This document shows positions 17,551-25,738 of a stretch of 33,919 bases of DNA, piece after piece (positions within the stretch are counted from its first letter, which is position 1; every line of letters starts with the position of its first letter). Made by a program: the position numbers and the translations under genes. The stretch covers positions 1-33,919 of the forward strand of contig JANXSE010000079.1 in NCBI GenBank assembly GCA_025356695.1, in the 5' to 3' direction. The notes beneath the pieces were generated by a model, which saw only the letters and a list, made by a program, of their open reading frames with translations, did not search any database and was not told the DNA's origin. Origin of the DNA: Betaproteobacteria bacterium. Its GTDB lineage: Bacteria; Pseudomonadota; Gammaproteobacteria; Burkholderiales; SG8-41.

Positions 17551-18357
17551 TCAATGCTCCTGTTGGCTGTGTCTTGCGATGAAATCGAGCGCGGCTCGCG
17601 CGCACTCGTACGGATAAACGGCGGAGGCGTGAAAACCATCGCCCGGTATGACGACGAGTTCGGACTGTTTCAACTGTTTGCGCCATGTCTCGGCTTCGGC
17701 CACCGGATGCAGTTTGCTGTCGCTGGTCAGCGCCAGCACCGGGCAGGCGATGCGCGGCAGATCGGCGCCGGCGTTGAAGCCGCCGACCGCGCCCATGAAA
17801 CCCAGCATGGTCGACAGCGGTGTTGCGCCCATCAGATCGGACCATGCCTCAAGCATCTCCGGCGGCGTGGCGGCACCGAGGCGCTCTTCCATGGTCAGGC
17901 GCGCCCACGCGCGCACGCCGTGCTCGCGCGCGTACTGGAGCCAGTCGGCGCGCGACTTCGGGCCCCTGACCGGCAGGCCGATCAGCGTGAGCGTTTTCAG
18001 CAGCGCGGGATGCCTGGTGGCGAAATGCGCCGACACCGTGGCGCCGATCTTGGCGCCGATCAGATGCACCGGCGCGCCGCCGGCGGCGGCAATCACGCGC
18101 GCGAGGTCATCGACCAGCGTATCGAGCGACCACGCATAATTTTCAGGCATGGGCGTCGAACGGCCGAAGCCGCGCTGGTCGGGGCGCACCACACGGTATT
18201 GGCGCGCGAGCAGTGGCACCCACGGCCGCCACGCTGCGCCGCTTTCACAGAAGCCGTGCACCAGCACGATGGTTTCGGGCGTGCGCCACGGGTCGGTGTA
18301 ATCGTCGACTGCATAGTGGATCGTGACGCCGGATTCGATTTCGAGAGCGTGTTCCAT
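17551..18357 (-). CDS. alpha/beta-hydrolase-fold protein with Lys at the nucleophile position
   Basis: A 268-residue alpha/beta-hydrolase. The oxyanion loop LVHGFCESG (32-40) and the strand RVVRPDQRGFGRS (55-67) are typical. The nucleophile elbow, normally G-x-S-x-G, reads G-A-K-I-G with Lys103 (codon complement at 18049-18051). Candidate acid Asp213 (TSDSKLHP) and His243 (GDGFHAS) remain. A serine-hydrolase mechanism is therefore unlikely; it may be a lyase, a binding protein or a partner of the SDR. The start at 18357 removes a shadow extension of 19 residues. Its stop TGA abuts the SDR start codon, and it diverges from a Bug gene. Confidence 0.87.
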   Translation of the reverse strand: MEHALEIESGVTIHYAVDDYTDPWRTPETIVLVHGFCESGAAWRPWVPLLARQYRVVRPDQRGFGRSTPMPENYAWSLDTLVDDLARVIAAAGGAPVHLIGAKIGATVSAHFATRHPALLKTLTLIGLPVRGPKSRADWLQYAREHGVRAWARLTMEERLGAATPPEMLEAWSDLMGATPLSTMLGFMGAVGGFNAGADLPRIACPVLALTSDSKLHPVAEAETWRKQLKQSELVVIPGDGFHASAVYPYECARAALDFIARHSQQEH

Positions 18358-18454
18358 GCGCCGATTCTGCCTTGAACACGGCTGTGCGTCGAGATGCCGC
18401 TGTCTTCTGAACACGGCAGTTCATGTGCGTGCAAAACTATGCGACCATCGAACG

Positions 18455-19411
18455 ATGAGAACTATCATCATTGCGCTGGCACTATGTCTGTTGCACGGCG
18501 GCGCGTGGGCGCAGCCGTTTCCCGCGCGGCCGCTGCGACTGATCGTGCCGACCTCGCCGGGCGGCGGCACCGATCTCATTGCGCGCGCGATCGCGCAAAA
18601 GCTCAACGAGCGCTGGGGCCAGCCGGTGGTGGTTGAAAACCGCGCTGGTGCGACGGGCAACATCGGTGTCGAGGCGGTGGCGCGCGCGGCGCCCGACGGT
18701 TATACGCTGCTGGTGTGCACCAATGCGATGATTGCAATCAATCCGCATTTTGCGAAAGACGTTCGCTTCGATGCGCTGCGCGACTTTGCGCCGGTGACCC
18801 TCGCCGCTTCATCGCCGTTTTTGCTGGTGGTGCACCCGACGGTGCCGGCGAAGAACACCGCTGAACTGATTGCCTACGCGAAAGCGCATCCGGGCCGGCT
18901 CAACTACAGTTCCTCGGGCAACGGCTCGGCCACGCACATGGCCGGCGTGTTGTTCAACAGCATGGCCGGCGTCGACACCGTACACATTCCCTACAAGGGT
19001 TCCTCGCCGGCGATCGCCGATCTGCTCGGCGGCCAGATACAGATGCGCTTTTCAGTCATGGCGCCGACGCTGCCGCACGTGAACGGCGGCCGGTTGCGCG
19101 CGCTGGCGGTGAGTGGCACGCGCAGATATGCCGCATTGCCGGAGTTGCCGACGGTGGCGGAAACGGTGCCCGGTTATGCCTCCGACATCTGGTACGGCGT
19201 GCTGCTGCCGGCGGCGACCCCGGCGCCGCTGGTTGCGCTATTGAATGCGGAAATCGTGCGCCAGCTCAATAGCGCCGATGTTCGCGCGAGGCTGGCGGCC
19301 GACGGCACCGAACCGGTCGCGAACACGTCAGCGGAATTCGCGACGATCCTGCGCTCGGACAATGCACGCTGGGCGCACGTGATCCGCGAGTCCGGCGTGC
19401 GCGCCGACTGA
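18455..19411 (+). CDS. Bug-family (TctC-like) periplasmic solute-binding protein
   Basis: A 318-residue secreted receptor. The signal peptide ends at GAWA-QPF, followed by RPLRLIVPTSPGGGTDLIARAIAQKL, ENRAGATGNIG, APDGYTLLVC and HIPYKGSSPAIADLLGGQIQM. The start at 18455 is chosen because it begins the signal peptide; an upstream in-frame GTG lies inside the divergent hydrolase gene. No clear Shine-Dalgarno is visible. It opens a run of four close genes (Bug, Bug, SnoaL-like, Bug). The 97-bp gap to the divergent hydrolase must hold both promoters. Confidence 0.92.
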   Translation: MRTIIIALALCLLHGGAWAQPFPARPLRLIVPTSPGGGTDLIARAIAQKLNERWGQPVVVENRAGATGNIGVEAVARAAPDGYTLLVCTNAMIAINPHFAKDVRFDALRDFAPVTLAASSPFLLVVHPTVPAKNTAELIAYAKAHPGRLNYSSSGNGSATHMAGVLFNSMAGVDTVHIPYKGSSPAIADLLGGQIQMRFSVMAPTLPHVNGGRLRALAVSGTRRYAALPELPTVAETVPGYASDIWYGVLLPAATPAPLVALLNAEIVRQLNSADVRARLAADGTEPVANTSAEFATILRSDNARWAHVIRESGVRAD

Positions 19412-19443
19412 ACGCGGCAGCGCGCCGGTGATAGAGTAGCGCC

Positions 19444-20412
19444 ATGTCGAATGCGAAGGGTTCCCTGCGCCGCTGCGCCGTCGTGCTGTTGCTGTCGTGC
19501 GTTGCCGCGATGGCGCAGGACTATCCGGTGCGCACCGTGCGCATCGTCACGGCTGAGGCTGGCGGCAGCAACGACATTGCCACACGCATCATCGCGCAGC
19601 CGCTGGGGGTCGCGCTCGGCCAGCAGTTCATCGTCGAGAACATGGGGCAGGCCAGCGGTGTGATCGCCGCGCAGACGGTGGCAAGGGCAGCGCCCGACGG
19701 CTACACGCTGATCCTCTATGGTGCCAGCTTGTGGCTGCTGCCGTTTTTCCGTGACAACGTGCCGTTCGATCTCGCGCGCGATTTTGCGCCGGTGATCTGG
19801 ACCAACCGCGGGCCCAACCTGCTGGTGGTGCACCCGTCGGTGCCGGTGAAATCGGTGCGCGAACTGATTCTGCTCGCGCGCGCGCAGCCCGGCGCGCTCA
19901 ATTACGGTTCGAGTTCGCTTGGCGCGGCGAATCATCTGGCGGCCGAACTGTTCAAGTCGATGGCGCATGTCGATATCACGCACATTCCGTACAAAGGCAC
20001 AGCGCCGGCATTGAACGACGTTATCGGCGGTCAACTGCAGCTGATGTTTCCGAACGCGCCATCGGCGGGGCCGCACGTGAAGTCGGGCAAGTTGCGCGGG
20101 CTGGCGATCACCAGCGCGCAGCAGTCGCCGCTGTATCCCGAGCTGCCGACGGTGGCGGCGACCGGCTTGCCCGGTTTTGAGGCGGTGTCGATCTATGGCG
20201 TGTTTGCGCCGGCGAAGACACCGACGGCGGTGATTGCAAAACTCAATGCCGAAATCGGTCGCGTGCTGTTGCGGGGCGAGGTGCGCGAGCGCTTTGCCGG
20301 CATCGGCGTCGAAACCGTCGGTGGCACGCCGGCGGAATTTTCCGCGGTGGTGCAAGTTGAAACGATGAAGTGGGGCAAGGTCATCCGCGACGCCGGCATA
20401 CGCGCGGAATAG
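19444..20412 (+). CDS. Bug-family (TctC-like) periplasmic solute-binding protein
   Basis: A 322-residue secreted receptor starting 32 bp after the previous one. The signal peptide ends at AAMA-QDY. The first ligand loop is divergent: AEAGGSNDIATRI in place of the usual PFxPGGxxD, and ENMGQASGVIAAQTV in place of DNRxGAxGxIG. This suggests a different ligand from its neighbour. HIPYKGTAPALNDVIGGQLQLMF is canonical. Tandem Bug genes with no TctAB partner suggest that several receptors share one transporter or act in signalling. Confidence 0.91.
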   Translation: MSNAKGSLRRCAVVLLLSCVAAMAQDYPVRTVRIVTAEAGGSNDIATRIIAQPLGVALGQQFIVENMGQASGVIAAQTVARAAPDGYTLILYGASLWLLPFFRDNVPFDLARDFAPVIWTNRGPNLLVVHPSVPVKSVRELILLARAQPGALNYGSSSLGAANHLAAELFKSMAHVDITHIPYKGTAPALNDVIGGQLQLMFPNAPSAGPHVKSGKLRGLAITSAQQSPLYPELPTVAATGLPGFEAVSIYGVFAPAKTPTAVIAKLNAEIGRVLLRGEVRERFAGIGVETVGGTPAEFSAVVQVETMKWGKVIRDAGIRAE

Positions 20413-20440
20413 CGCAGAACAAAGTTTTTCAGGGGGGTCA

Positions 20441-21397
20441 ATGGCAGCGGCGACGGAACTCGAACGTAATAAAAAAATCGTGCGCAGCTTCAAGGAATGT
20501 CAGGGCACGCCGGACGAAGCGGCCGTGATGCGCGAGATCTTGTCGCCGGACTACAAGCGTTTGCGCGGCGGTATGGCCAATCTTGCTGCCAATGCGCGTG
20601 GCCAGGATTTCCCGGAAACCGGGCACGGTCTGCGCGGCGCGTTTCCCGATCGTGAGGATGTGATCGAGGAAATCATCGCCGAAGGTGACCGCGTCGGCAT
20701 GATCTGGCGCCTCAAGGGCACGCACCGGGGCCATCTGTTCGGCATTGCACCGACCGGCAAAAAAATCGACATCTGGGAAATCGGCGTGTTCCGCCTTGCG
20801 GACGGCAAAATTACGGAGGGCTGGTTCATGGCCGACGAAGTCGGCGTGTTGCGACAACTCGGCGTCAACCTGCCGCCGCGCAGCGACGGCGCACGCGTCA
20901 TGCCCGCACCCCCGCAGGGCGGCGAGTATGCCGAGGCGCTGGTGCAGAAACTGCAGGCCGAAGCGCCGGGCCGTGAGCGCGACCACAAGATCGTCATCGC
21001 GCGTTCAAAGACCATGCCGCCGCCGCTCGCGGACCGCGCCGACCACAAGCTGCGTCACTGGGGCATGCAGCACATGCGCGATTACGCCGAGGCCAACGGC
21101 GTCGAGAAATTCGACCCGACCTCTGCCTTTCCCGACCGCCTCGACCAGATCACCGGACTCATCGCCGAAGGCGACCGCGTGTGGATGTTGTTCAATTTGC
21201 GCGGCCACAACACGGCGAGTTTCTACGGGCTGGCGCCGACCGGCTGTTTCGTCGAGATGGCCGAGGTCGGCATCATGCAATTCAACGACGGACGCTGGAC
21301 CGACAGCTGGTATTACGCCGACGGGCTCGCCATGCTGTTGCACCTGGGGGCGACGCAGCTGATCGACGCCATGCCGAAAAACCGGGGAGGGGAATGA
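20441..21397 (+). CDS. tandem SnoaL-like (NTF2-fold) domain protein
   Basis: A 318-residue cytoplasmic protein with two SnoaL/polyketide-cyclase-like NTF2 folds, about residues 10-140 and 180-308. Each has the pattern FPDR...I.EGDRV....LRGTH/HN...G.APTG......GI..F.DG....W..AD. Such domains act as hydratases, isomerases or cyclases, or simply bind small hydrophobic molecules. The two halves are clearly homologous, an internal duplication. The ribosome site is a run of G (20432-20437). Its stop overlaps the next Bug start (ATGA), so they are translationally coupled. The association with three Bug receptors suggests a catabolic role; the substrate is unknown. Confidence 0.83.
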   Translation: MAAATELERNKKIVRSFKECQGTPDEAAVMREILSPDYKRLRGGMANLAANARGQDFPETGHGLRGAFPDREDVIEEIIAEGDRVGMIWRLKGTHRGHLFGIAPTGKKIDIWEIGVFRLADGKITEGWFMADEVGVLRQLGVNLPPRSDGARVMPAPPQGGEYAEALVQKLQAEAPGRERDHKIVIARSKTMPPPLADRADHKLRHWGMQHMRDYAEANGVEKFDPTSAFPDRLDQITGLIAEGDRVWMLFNLRGHNTASFYGLAPTGCFVEMAEVGIMQFNDGRWTDSWYYADGLAMLLHLGATQLIDAMPKNRGGE

Positions 21398-22365
21398 TGC
21401 CGAAGCGAATGCGGGCGGGCACGTTGCTGTGGGCGGTGATTGCGGTCAGCGGTGCCGTTGCGGCCGAACAATATCCGGACAGGCCGATCCGCATGGTCGC
21501 GCCCTTCGCACCGGGCGGCGGCGCCGATGTCTACGGCCGTATTCTGGCGAAAAAGCTTGCCGAATTATTTTTGCAGCAGGTGGTGGTCGACAACCGCGCG
21601 GGCGCCAACGGCATCATCGGCACCGATATTGTGGCGAAGGCCGCGCCCAACGGCTACACGCTGCTGTTTGCGATCAGCGCGCATGTTACCAACGCGGCGA
21701 TCCGCAAGGATCTGCCCTACGACATTGCGAAGGATTTTGCACCGGTGTCGCTGTTCACCGAATTCCCGCTCTTTCTGTATGCGTCGCCGTCGCTGCCGGT
21801 GCAATCGGTGCCGGAACTGATTGCGCTGCTGCGCGCCAAACCCGGGGCTTTCAATTACGGCTCGACCGGTGTCGGTTCGGCCCAGCATTTCGCCGGCGAG
21901 ATGCTCAACGCCTATGCGAAAACCAAAGTCGTGCACATCAGCTACAAGGGCATCCCGGCGGCGATGACCGACATCACCTCGGGTGCGATCGCCTATTCGT
22001 TTTTCGGCCCGACGCTGATGCCGATGGTAAAGACCGGCAAGCTGAAGGTGCTCGGCGTGACTTCGGCAAAGCGTTCGCCGGCGTTTCCCGATGTGTCCTC
22101 GATCCAGGAGGGCGGCGTGCCGAATTACCACTTTACGCAGTGGCACTGCCTGCTGGTGCCGCGTGACACGCCGAAAACTATCATCGCGCGTTTGCGTGAG
22201 GCGGTGGTGACGGCGACGCAGGACCGCGAGATTGTCGCAACGCTCAGCGCCGACGGCACCGAATTGCGCGGCAGCACGCCGGAACAACTGGGTCAGTTCA
22301 TCGCGCGCGAAGCGGCGAAATTCAACGAGTTGGCGCGCGGCATGGGCGGTTTCAAGGTCGATTGA
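21394..22365 (+). CDS. Bug-family (TctC-like) periplasmic solute-binding protein
   Basis: A 323-residue secreted receptor. The signal peptide ends near AVAA-EQYPDRP. Family motifs are RMVAPFAPGGGADVYGRILAKKL, DNRAGANGIIGTDIVAKAAPNGYTLL, LIALLRAKPGAFNYGSTGVGSAQHF and HISYKGIPAAMTDI. GGGAGG lies just upstream. Two adjacent ATGs (21394 and 21397) are possible; 21394 gives a 4-bp ATGA overlap with the SnoaL gene. It is the last clear member of the four-gene operon. Confidence 0.92.
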   Translation: MMPKRMRAGTLLWAVIAVSGAVAAEQYPDRPIRMVAPFAPGGGADVYGRILAKKLAELFLQQVVVDNRAGANGIIGTDIVAKAAPNGYTLLFAISAHVTNAAIRKDLPYDIAKDFAPVSLFTEFPLFLYASPSLPVQSVPELIALLRAKPGAFNYGSTGVGSAQHFAGEMLNAYAKTKVVHISYKGIPAAMTDITSGAIAYSFFGPTLMPMVKTGKLKVLGVTSAKRSPAFPDVSSIQEGGVPNYHFTQWHCLLVPRDTPKTIIARLREAVVTATQDREIVATLSADGTELRGSTPEQLGQFIAREAAKFNELARGMGGFKVD

Positions 22366-22508
22366 CCTCACCGTGCGGGCCGGCGCCTAAAGTTTTGGCG
22401 GCGACGGTCGTAATGACTGCTGGATACGCGGAAATTTGTGCCGCGGCCGTCGCTGGCGAATGTTTCGCCGCGGCCATGCAGTCGATACTGCTGTTGCGAG
22501 GCGCCGCC

Positions 22509-22784
22509 ATGATCAAACTCGATATCAACAAACTCGATGAACCCGAGCTCAGGCGCATCGTTGCGGCACGCTGTGCCGAGCATGGTGACGTCAGCGACGT
22601 GATGATTTGCGACCCGACGCCGGTGGTCGATTACAAACTCGCGTTTGTGCGCACCGCCGATCCGAAGTGTCTGGCGCGCCTGGTCAAGGCCTTCGAGGGC
22701 ATCAAGCTGCAGGGCACCGCGGTGATACGGCTCGATCCGCTGCGCTGGATGATGGGGCGCGACGGCGTGTTCGCGCGGCGCTGA
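22509..22784 (+). CDS. small protein with possible RRM/ferredoxin-like fold
   Basis: A 91-residue basic-ended protein. A beta-alpha-beta-beta-alpha-beta order can be read: IKLDIN, ELRRIVAARCAEHG, VSDVMIC, YKLAFVRT, CLARLVKAFEG and AVIRLDPL. This order and the spacing of IKLDIN and YKLAFVRT recall RNP2 and RNP1 of RNA-recognition motifs, but the aromatic RNP residues are mostly missing. I do not recognise an exact family. GAGG precedes the ATG at 22509; the longer in-frame extension to 22362 overlaps the Bug gene and looks non-coding. It converges on nsrR with a 20-bp gap. Confidence 0.65.
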   Translation: MIKLDINKLDEPELRRIVAARCAEHGDVSDVMICDPTPVVDYKLAFVRTADPKCLARLVKAFEGIKLQGTAVIRLDPLRWMMGRDGVFARR

Positions 22785-22804
22785 AGGTCGGGCGCGTACT
22801 GACG

Positions 22805-23275
22805 TCAGGCCGCGCGCGCACGGCCGGTGCGGCGCGGCTTCGTTTCGAAAATCAGAATTTTTGCGAGGGCCTGCGGATTGCCGGTCACATCGGCCAGTGT
22901 ATAGCGGTCGAGTGTTTCGTTAAAGGCGCGGACCGCGGCTAACAGCGCACCTTTCAACTGGCAGACCGGCGTAATCACGCAGGCGTTTGTGTGGTGGTCA
23001 AAACATTCGACCGGAATAGTCTTCGCCTCGGTTGTACGCACGACCTGACCGAGGCGGATCTCGCTCGCCGGGCGCCTTAGCGCAAGGCCGCCGTTCTTGC
23101 CGCGCTTGCTGGTCAACAATTCGGCCTTGCCGAGGAAATGCACCACCTTCATCAAGTGATTTTCCGAAATCCGGAAAGCGGTGGCGATTTCGCTGATGGT
23201 AACGTTTTTATCGTTGCGCACTGCAAGATACATCAGTACGCGCAAACTGTAGTCAGTGAAGCTGGTGAGACGCAT
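22805..23275 (-). CDS. nsrR: NsrR, Rrf2-family nitric-oxide-sensing repressor
   Basis: A 156-residue Rrf2-family winged-helix regulator. It begins MRLTSFTDYSLRVLMYLA and has the HTH around ISEIATAFRISENHLMKVV. The Fe-S ligands Cys91, Cys99 and Cys105 lie in ECFDHHTNACVITPVC, and Asp8 could be the fourth ligand, as I recall for Streptomyces NsrR. NsrR represses NO-detoxification genes until NO destroys its cluster. It lies downstream of nnrS on the same strand with a 136-bp gap, so it may have its own promoter. The C-terminal RRTGRARAA tail is a basic extension. Confidence 0.92.
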   Translation of the reverse strand: MRLTSFTDYSLRVLMYLAVRNDKNVTISEIATAFRISENHLMKVVHFLGKAELLTSKRGKNGGLALRRPASEIRLGQVVRTTEAKTIPVECFDHHTNACVITPVCQLKGALLAAVRAFNETLDRYTLADVTGNPQALAKILIFETKPRRTGRARAA

Positions 23276-23293
23276 GTCAGTATTTCCGCAGAA

Positions 23294-23303
23294 TTAAATT
23301 TAA
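23294..23303. promoter_or_regulatory. AT-rich palindrome upstream of nsrR, possible operator
   Basis: TTAAATTTAA is a perfect 10-bp palindrome in an AT-rich patch 19 bp before the nsrR start codon, standing out from GC-rich surroundings. It may belong to the nsrR promoter or an autoregulatory site. It does not match the NsrR consensus well. Confidence 0.25.
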
Positions 23304-23411
23304 CTGAATCGACAATATAAAGAATAGCAGATCAGAGCTGGTTTTTGTCCTGGGCCTGCGCACCGTTACGGTGCCATCGAGGTTTCGCCAACGTTGCAAT
23401 TACGGCATTGA

Positions 23412-24593
23412 CTAGCCGGGGCGGCCGTCGGCGCGCACGCGCGTCAGTACCGGCCAGTAACGGCCGACGAACAGGGCGAAGGCGGCGACCCACAACAGGC
23501 CTGATGCGACGATGGTCTCGTGTTGCAGCGATGGCAGTGCCAACGGCAGCGCAACGCGCGCCAATGCGGCGAGATTGATCAGAACGTAACAGCCCGTTTC
23601 CGCGGCGCCGGCGACCAGCGGCAGACCGGTGTGTCCGCGCGCGGTGCGCGTCATCATACCGAGCGTCAGTCCACCGAGGGCACCGACAGTCAGCGCGTGC
23701 ACCGCGATGCCGGGTGGAACCACGCCCGCCGCGTTCACTGCACGCAGCGCGAGATAGAGCACGAGCCACGCATAGGCGGCGTGCAGTATCCAGACGATGG
23801 GATTTCGCAAGGCGCGCAGCGGCTGCCACAGGGCGAGCCGCCACGCGTGCGCTATCGCGGCGATGGCGGCAATGGTGACGACAATCCATGGTGCCGGCCG
23901 CGCCAGATCGGCGAGTGCCAGGGCGACGAGGCTCGTCAGAGCGAGAATTTCGAGCCAGCGTTGGCGCGACGGTTGCGTGCCGGGCACGCCATTGGCGGTA
24001 AACATGGGCACTACGCGTCCGGCCATCAGCGCCATGATGAAGGCGATGACATTGAGTGCGAGTTGCAGCATGTCGCGCACCGGCAGCGCAAGATCGCCGC
24101 GCATCGCCAGATGAAAGGCGGTGTTGGCGCCACAGAGGATGGCGATGAGCAAAATGAAAAACAGATTGCGCGTGTTTTTGCTGCGCACCAGCGGCACGCC
24201 GATGCCGATGGCGACGGCCAGCGCAAAGGCGAGGTCCGCGGCCAGAGACAGCAGCGGCCAGGGTGTCGCCAGAAAAATGCGCCCTGCCAGCCACAGCGCG
24301 ACGATGGCGGCGAGGCGCCCGCCTGCGGGTGTCGGCAGCCCCGTCCAGTTGCGCACCGCCGTGAGCAAAAATCCCGCGATTACCGCCAGCGCATAACCGA
24401 AAATCATTTCGTGCGCATGCCAGTAAGGGTTCGACAGATAGGTAACGCCCGTGATCCAGTCCGCCACCTGCGCGGTCCAGATGCCCATGGCGATCGCGGC
24501 GAACGTCGCGGCCGCCAGATACAGCGGGCGGAAGCCGAGGTTCCAGAGTGCGAATGGAGATGCGGGCGCGCGTGGCAACGGTTCTTCAGACAT
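23412..24593 (-). CDS. nnrS: NnrS family membrane protein (nitrosative-stress)
   Basis: A 393-residue polytopic inner-membrane protein of the NnrS family, which contains heme and copper and helps relieve nitrosative stress. The signature is NPYWHAHEMIFGYALAVIAGFLLTAVRNWTGLPTP with paired histidines. Conserved later segments are FHLAMRGDL, GRVVPMFTANGVPGTQP and HALTVGALGGLTLGMMTRTARGHTG. About 12 hydrophobic segments are present. AAGGAA precedes the ATG. An NsrR-like operator lies upstream at 24631-24653, and nsrR follows on the same strand. Confidence 0.93.
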   Translation of the reverse strand: MSEEPLPRAPASPFALWNLGFRPLYLAAATFAAIAMGIWTAQVADWITGVTYLSNPYWHAHEMIFGYALAVIAGFLLTAVRNWTGLPTPAGGRLAAIVALWLAGRIFLATPWPLLSLAADLAFALAVAIGIGVPLVRSKNTRNLFFILLIAILCGANTAFHLAMRGDLALPVRDMLQLALNVIAFIMALMAGRVVPMFTANGVPGTQPSRQRWLEILALTSLVALALADLARPAPWIVVTIAAIAAIAHAWRLALWQPLRALRNPIVWILHAAYAWLVLYLALRAVNAAGVVPPGIAVHALTVGALGGLTLGMMTRTARGHTGLPLVAGAAETGCYVLINLAALARVALPLALPSLQHETIVASGLLWVAAFALFVGRYWPVLTRVRADGRPG

Positions 24594-24630
24594 GGGTATG
24601 CGGTTCCTTGGGCAGACTGCGCTAGATTAA

Positions 24631-24653
24631 AAGATATAAACAATATACATCTT
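24631..24653 (-). promoter_or_regulatory. NsrR-type operator upstream of nnrS
   Basis: Two half-sites in 11-1-11 layout: AAGATATAAAC (24631-24641), A, and ATATACATCTT (24643-24653). Against the enterobacterial NsrR half-site AAGATGYATTT, the right half (read as AAGATGTATAT) matches 10 of 11 and the left 7 of 11. The outer AAGAT/ATCTT arms are perfectly symmetric. It lies 38 bp before the nnrS start and in the shared region with the dienelactone hydrolase gene, so NsrR probably represses nnrS. Confidence 0.65.
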
Positions 24654-24804
24654 ATTGGGCCGGCATGGCTGTGCCTTGATCTGCCTCAAGCAACCGGCAC
24701 CTTGCGGCTTGTGGCGGCCGATTTCGCCGGCCGGGAAGGCGTGCCGCCAGTCTGCTAACCTTGGCGCCCGGTCAGATTTGAAAAACGCCTTCAAGGAGCA
24801 ATGC

Positions 24805-25506
24805 ATGCAACAGCAGGACATCAAAATCCGTTCACGAGACGGTGGCGGCGAGTTCGATTGCTACGTCGCCATTCCGGACAACGCGAGCAAGGCGCCGGGC
24901 ATCGTCATCGCCTCGGCGGTGCAGGGCGTCGACAAGGACATGCGTGGCCTGGCTGATGCTTTCGCCGCCCGCGGCGTGTTCGCCGCCGCGCCCGATCTGT
25001 TCTGGCGCACGATTCCGGGCCCCCTGCCGCACGGCGATCCGCGTTGTTCGGAGCGCGCCCGCCCGCGTCTGCCGTGCATCAAGGCCGGCGAGGCCGACAT
25101 GATGGATGCGCTGGCGCATTTGAAAACGCTGCCGGGCTTCAACGGCCGCGCGATGGCCGCGGGTTTTTGTTATGGCGGCCCCTACGCCATTCTCGGGCCA
25201 CAGCGCCTCGGTTTTGATGCGGGCTTTTCATGCCACGGCTCGCAGATGGGCGAATACATCGCCGATCTCGACGGCGTCGCCAAGCCGATGTGTTTCATCT
25301 GGGGCGACCAGGACCACCAGCTGCCGGCCGAACTCGCGGAAAAATACCGCGGCGTGGCGGCGCGCATGAAGAATGCGGAAGTGCATGTCTTCCCCGGTAT
25401 CCAGCACGCTTACATGATCCGCGGCAACGCCAAGGCCTTCGACCAGAAGACCTATGATTTTTCGATGCAACGCGCGTTTGCCATGCTTGAGGCCATGCGC
25501 GGTTGA
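24805..25506 (+). CDS. dienelactone hydrolase family protein
   Basis: A 233-residue alpha/beta-hydrolase of the dienelactone hydrolase family, which opens enol-lactone rings in aromatic catabolism. The Cys-Asp-His triad is visible: Cys122 in GFCYGG, Asp168 or Asp170 in WGDQDHQ, and His201 in GIQHAYM, near the classical 123/171/202 positions. AAGGAG lies six bases before the ATG at 24805; the in-frame extension upstream runs into the nnrS control region. It is transcribed divergently from nnrS and convergently with the LysR gene. The 232-bp gap that follows holds nothing I can assign. Confidence 0.88.
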   Translation: MQQQDIKIRSRDGGGEFDCYVAIPDNASKAPGIVIASAVQGVDKDMRGLADAFAARGVFAAAPDLFWRTIPGPLPHGDPRCSERARPRLPCIKAGEADMMDALAHLKTLPGFNGRAMAAGFCYGGPYAILGPQRLGFDAGFSCHGSQMGEYIADLDGVAKPMCFIWGDQDHQLPAELAEKYRGVAARMKNAEVHVFPGIQHAYMIRGNAKAFDQKTYDFSMQRAFAMLEAMRG

Positions 25507-25738
25507 GTTTCGGACACATCAAATGCAGCGGCGCGCCGCAGACCTTCTGTAGCGCGCGCTGGTGAGAAATCAGTGAACCGGAGTACATGGTCTCCCGATC
25601 GTCCCCTCCGGCTGCCGGCCATGTCCCTCTCCGAAAGGTATGGGGCGATTGTGCATCGCTTCCGCGCCGGTGCAGGCTGCGAACAGCCGGTGTAATTCCG
25701 CTTAATTGTTGAATTTGACGCGCTGCCGCCGGCTCACG

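Noticed and set aside
25585..25695. A short ORF in the gap between dienelactone hydrolase and the LysR gene
   Set aside because: No good ribosome site, random-looking composition, nothing supporting translation.
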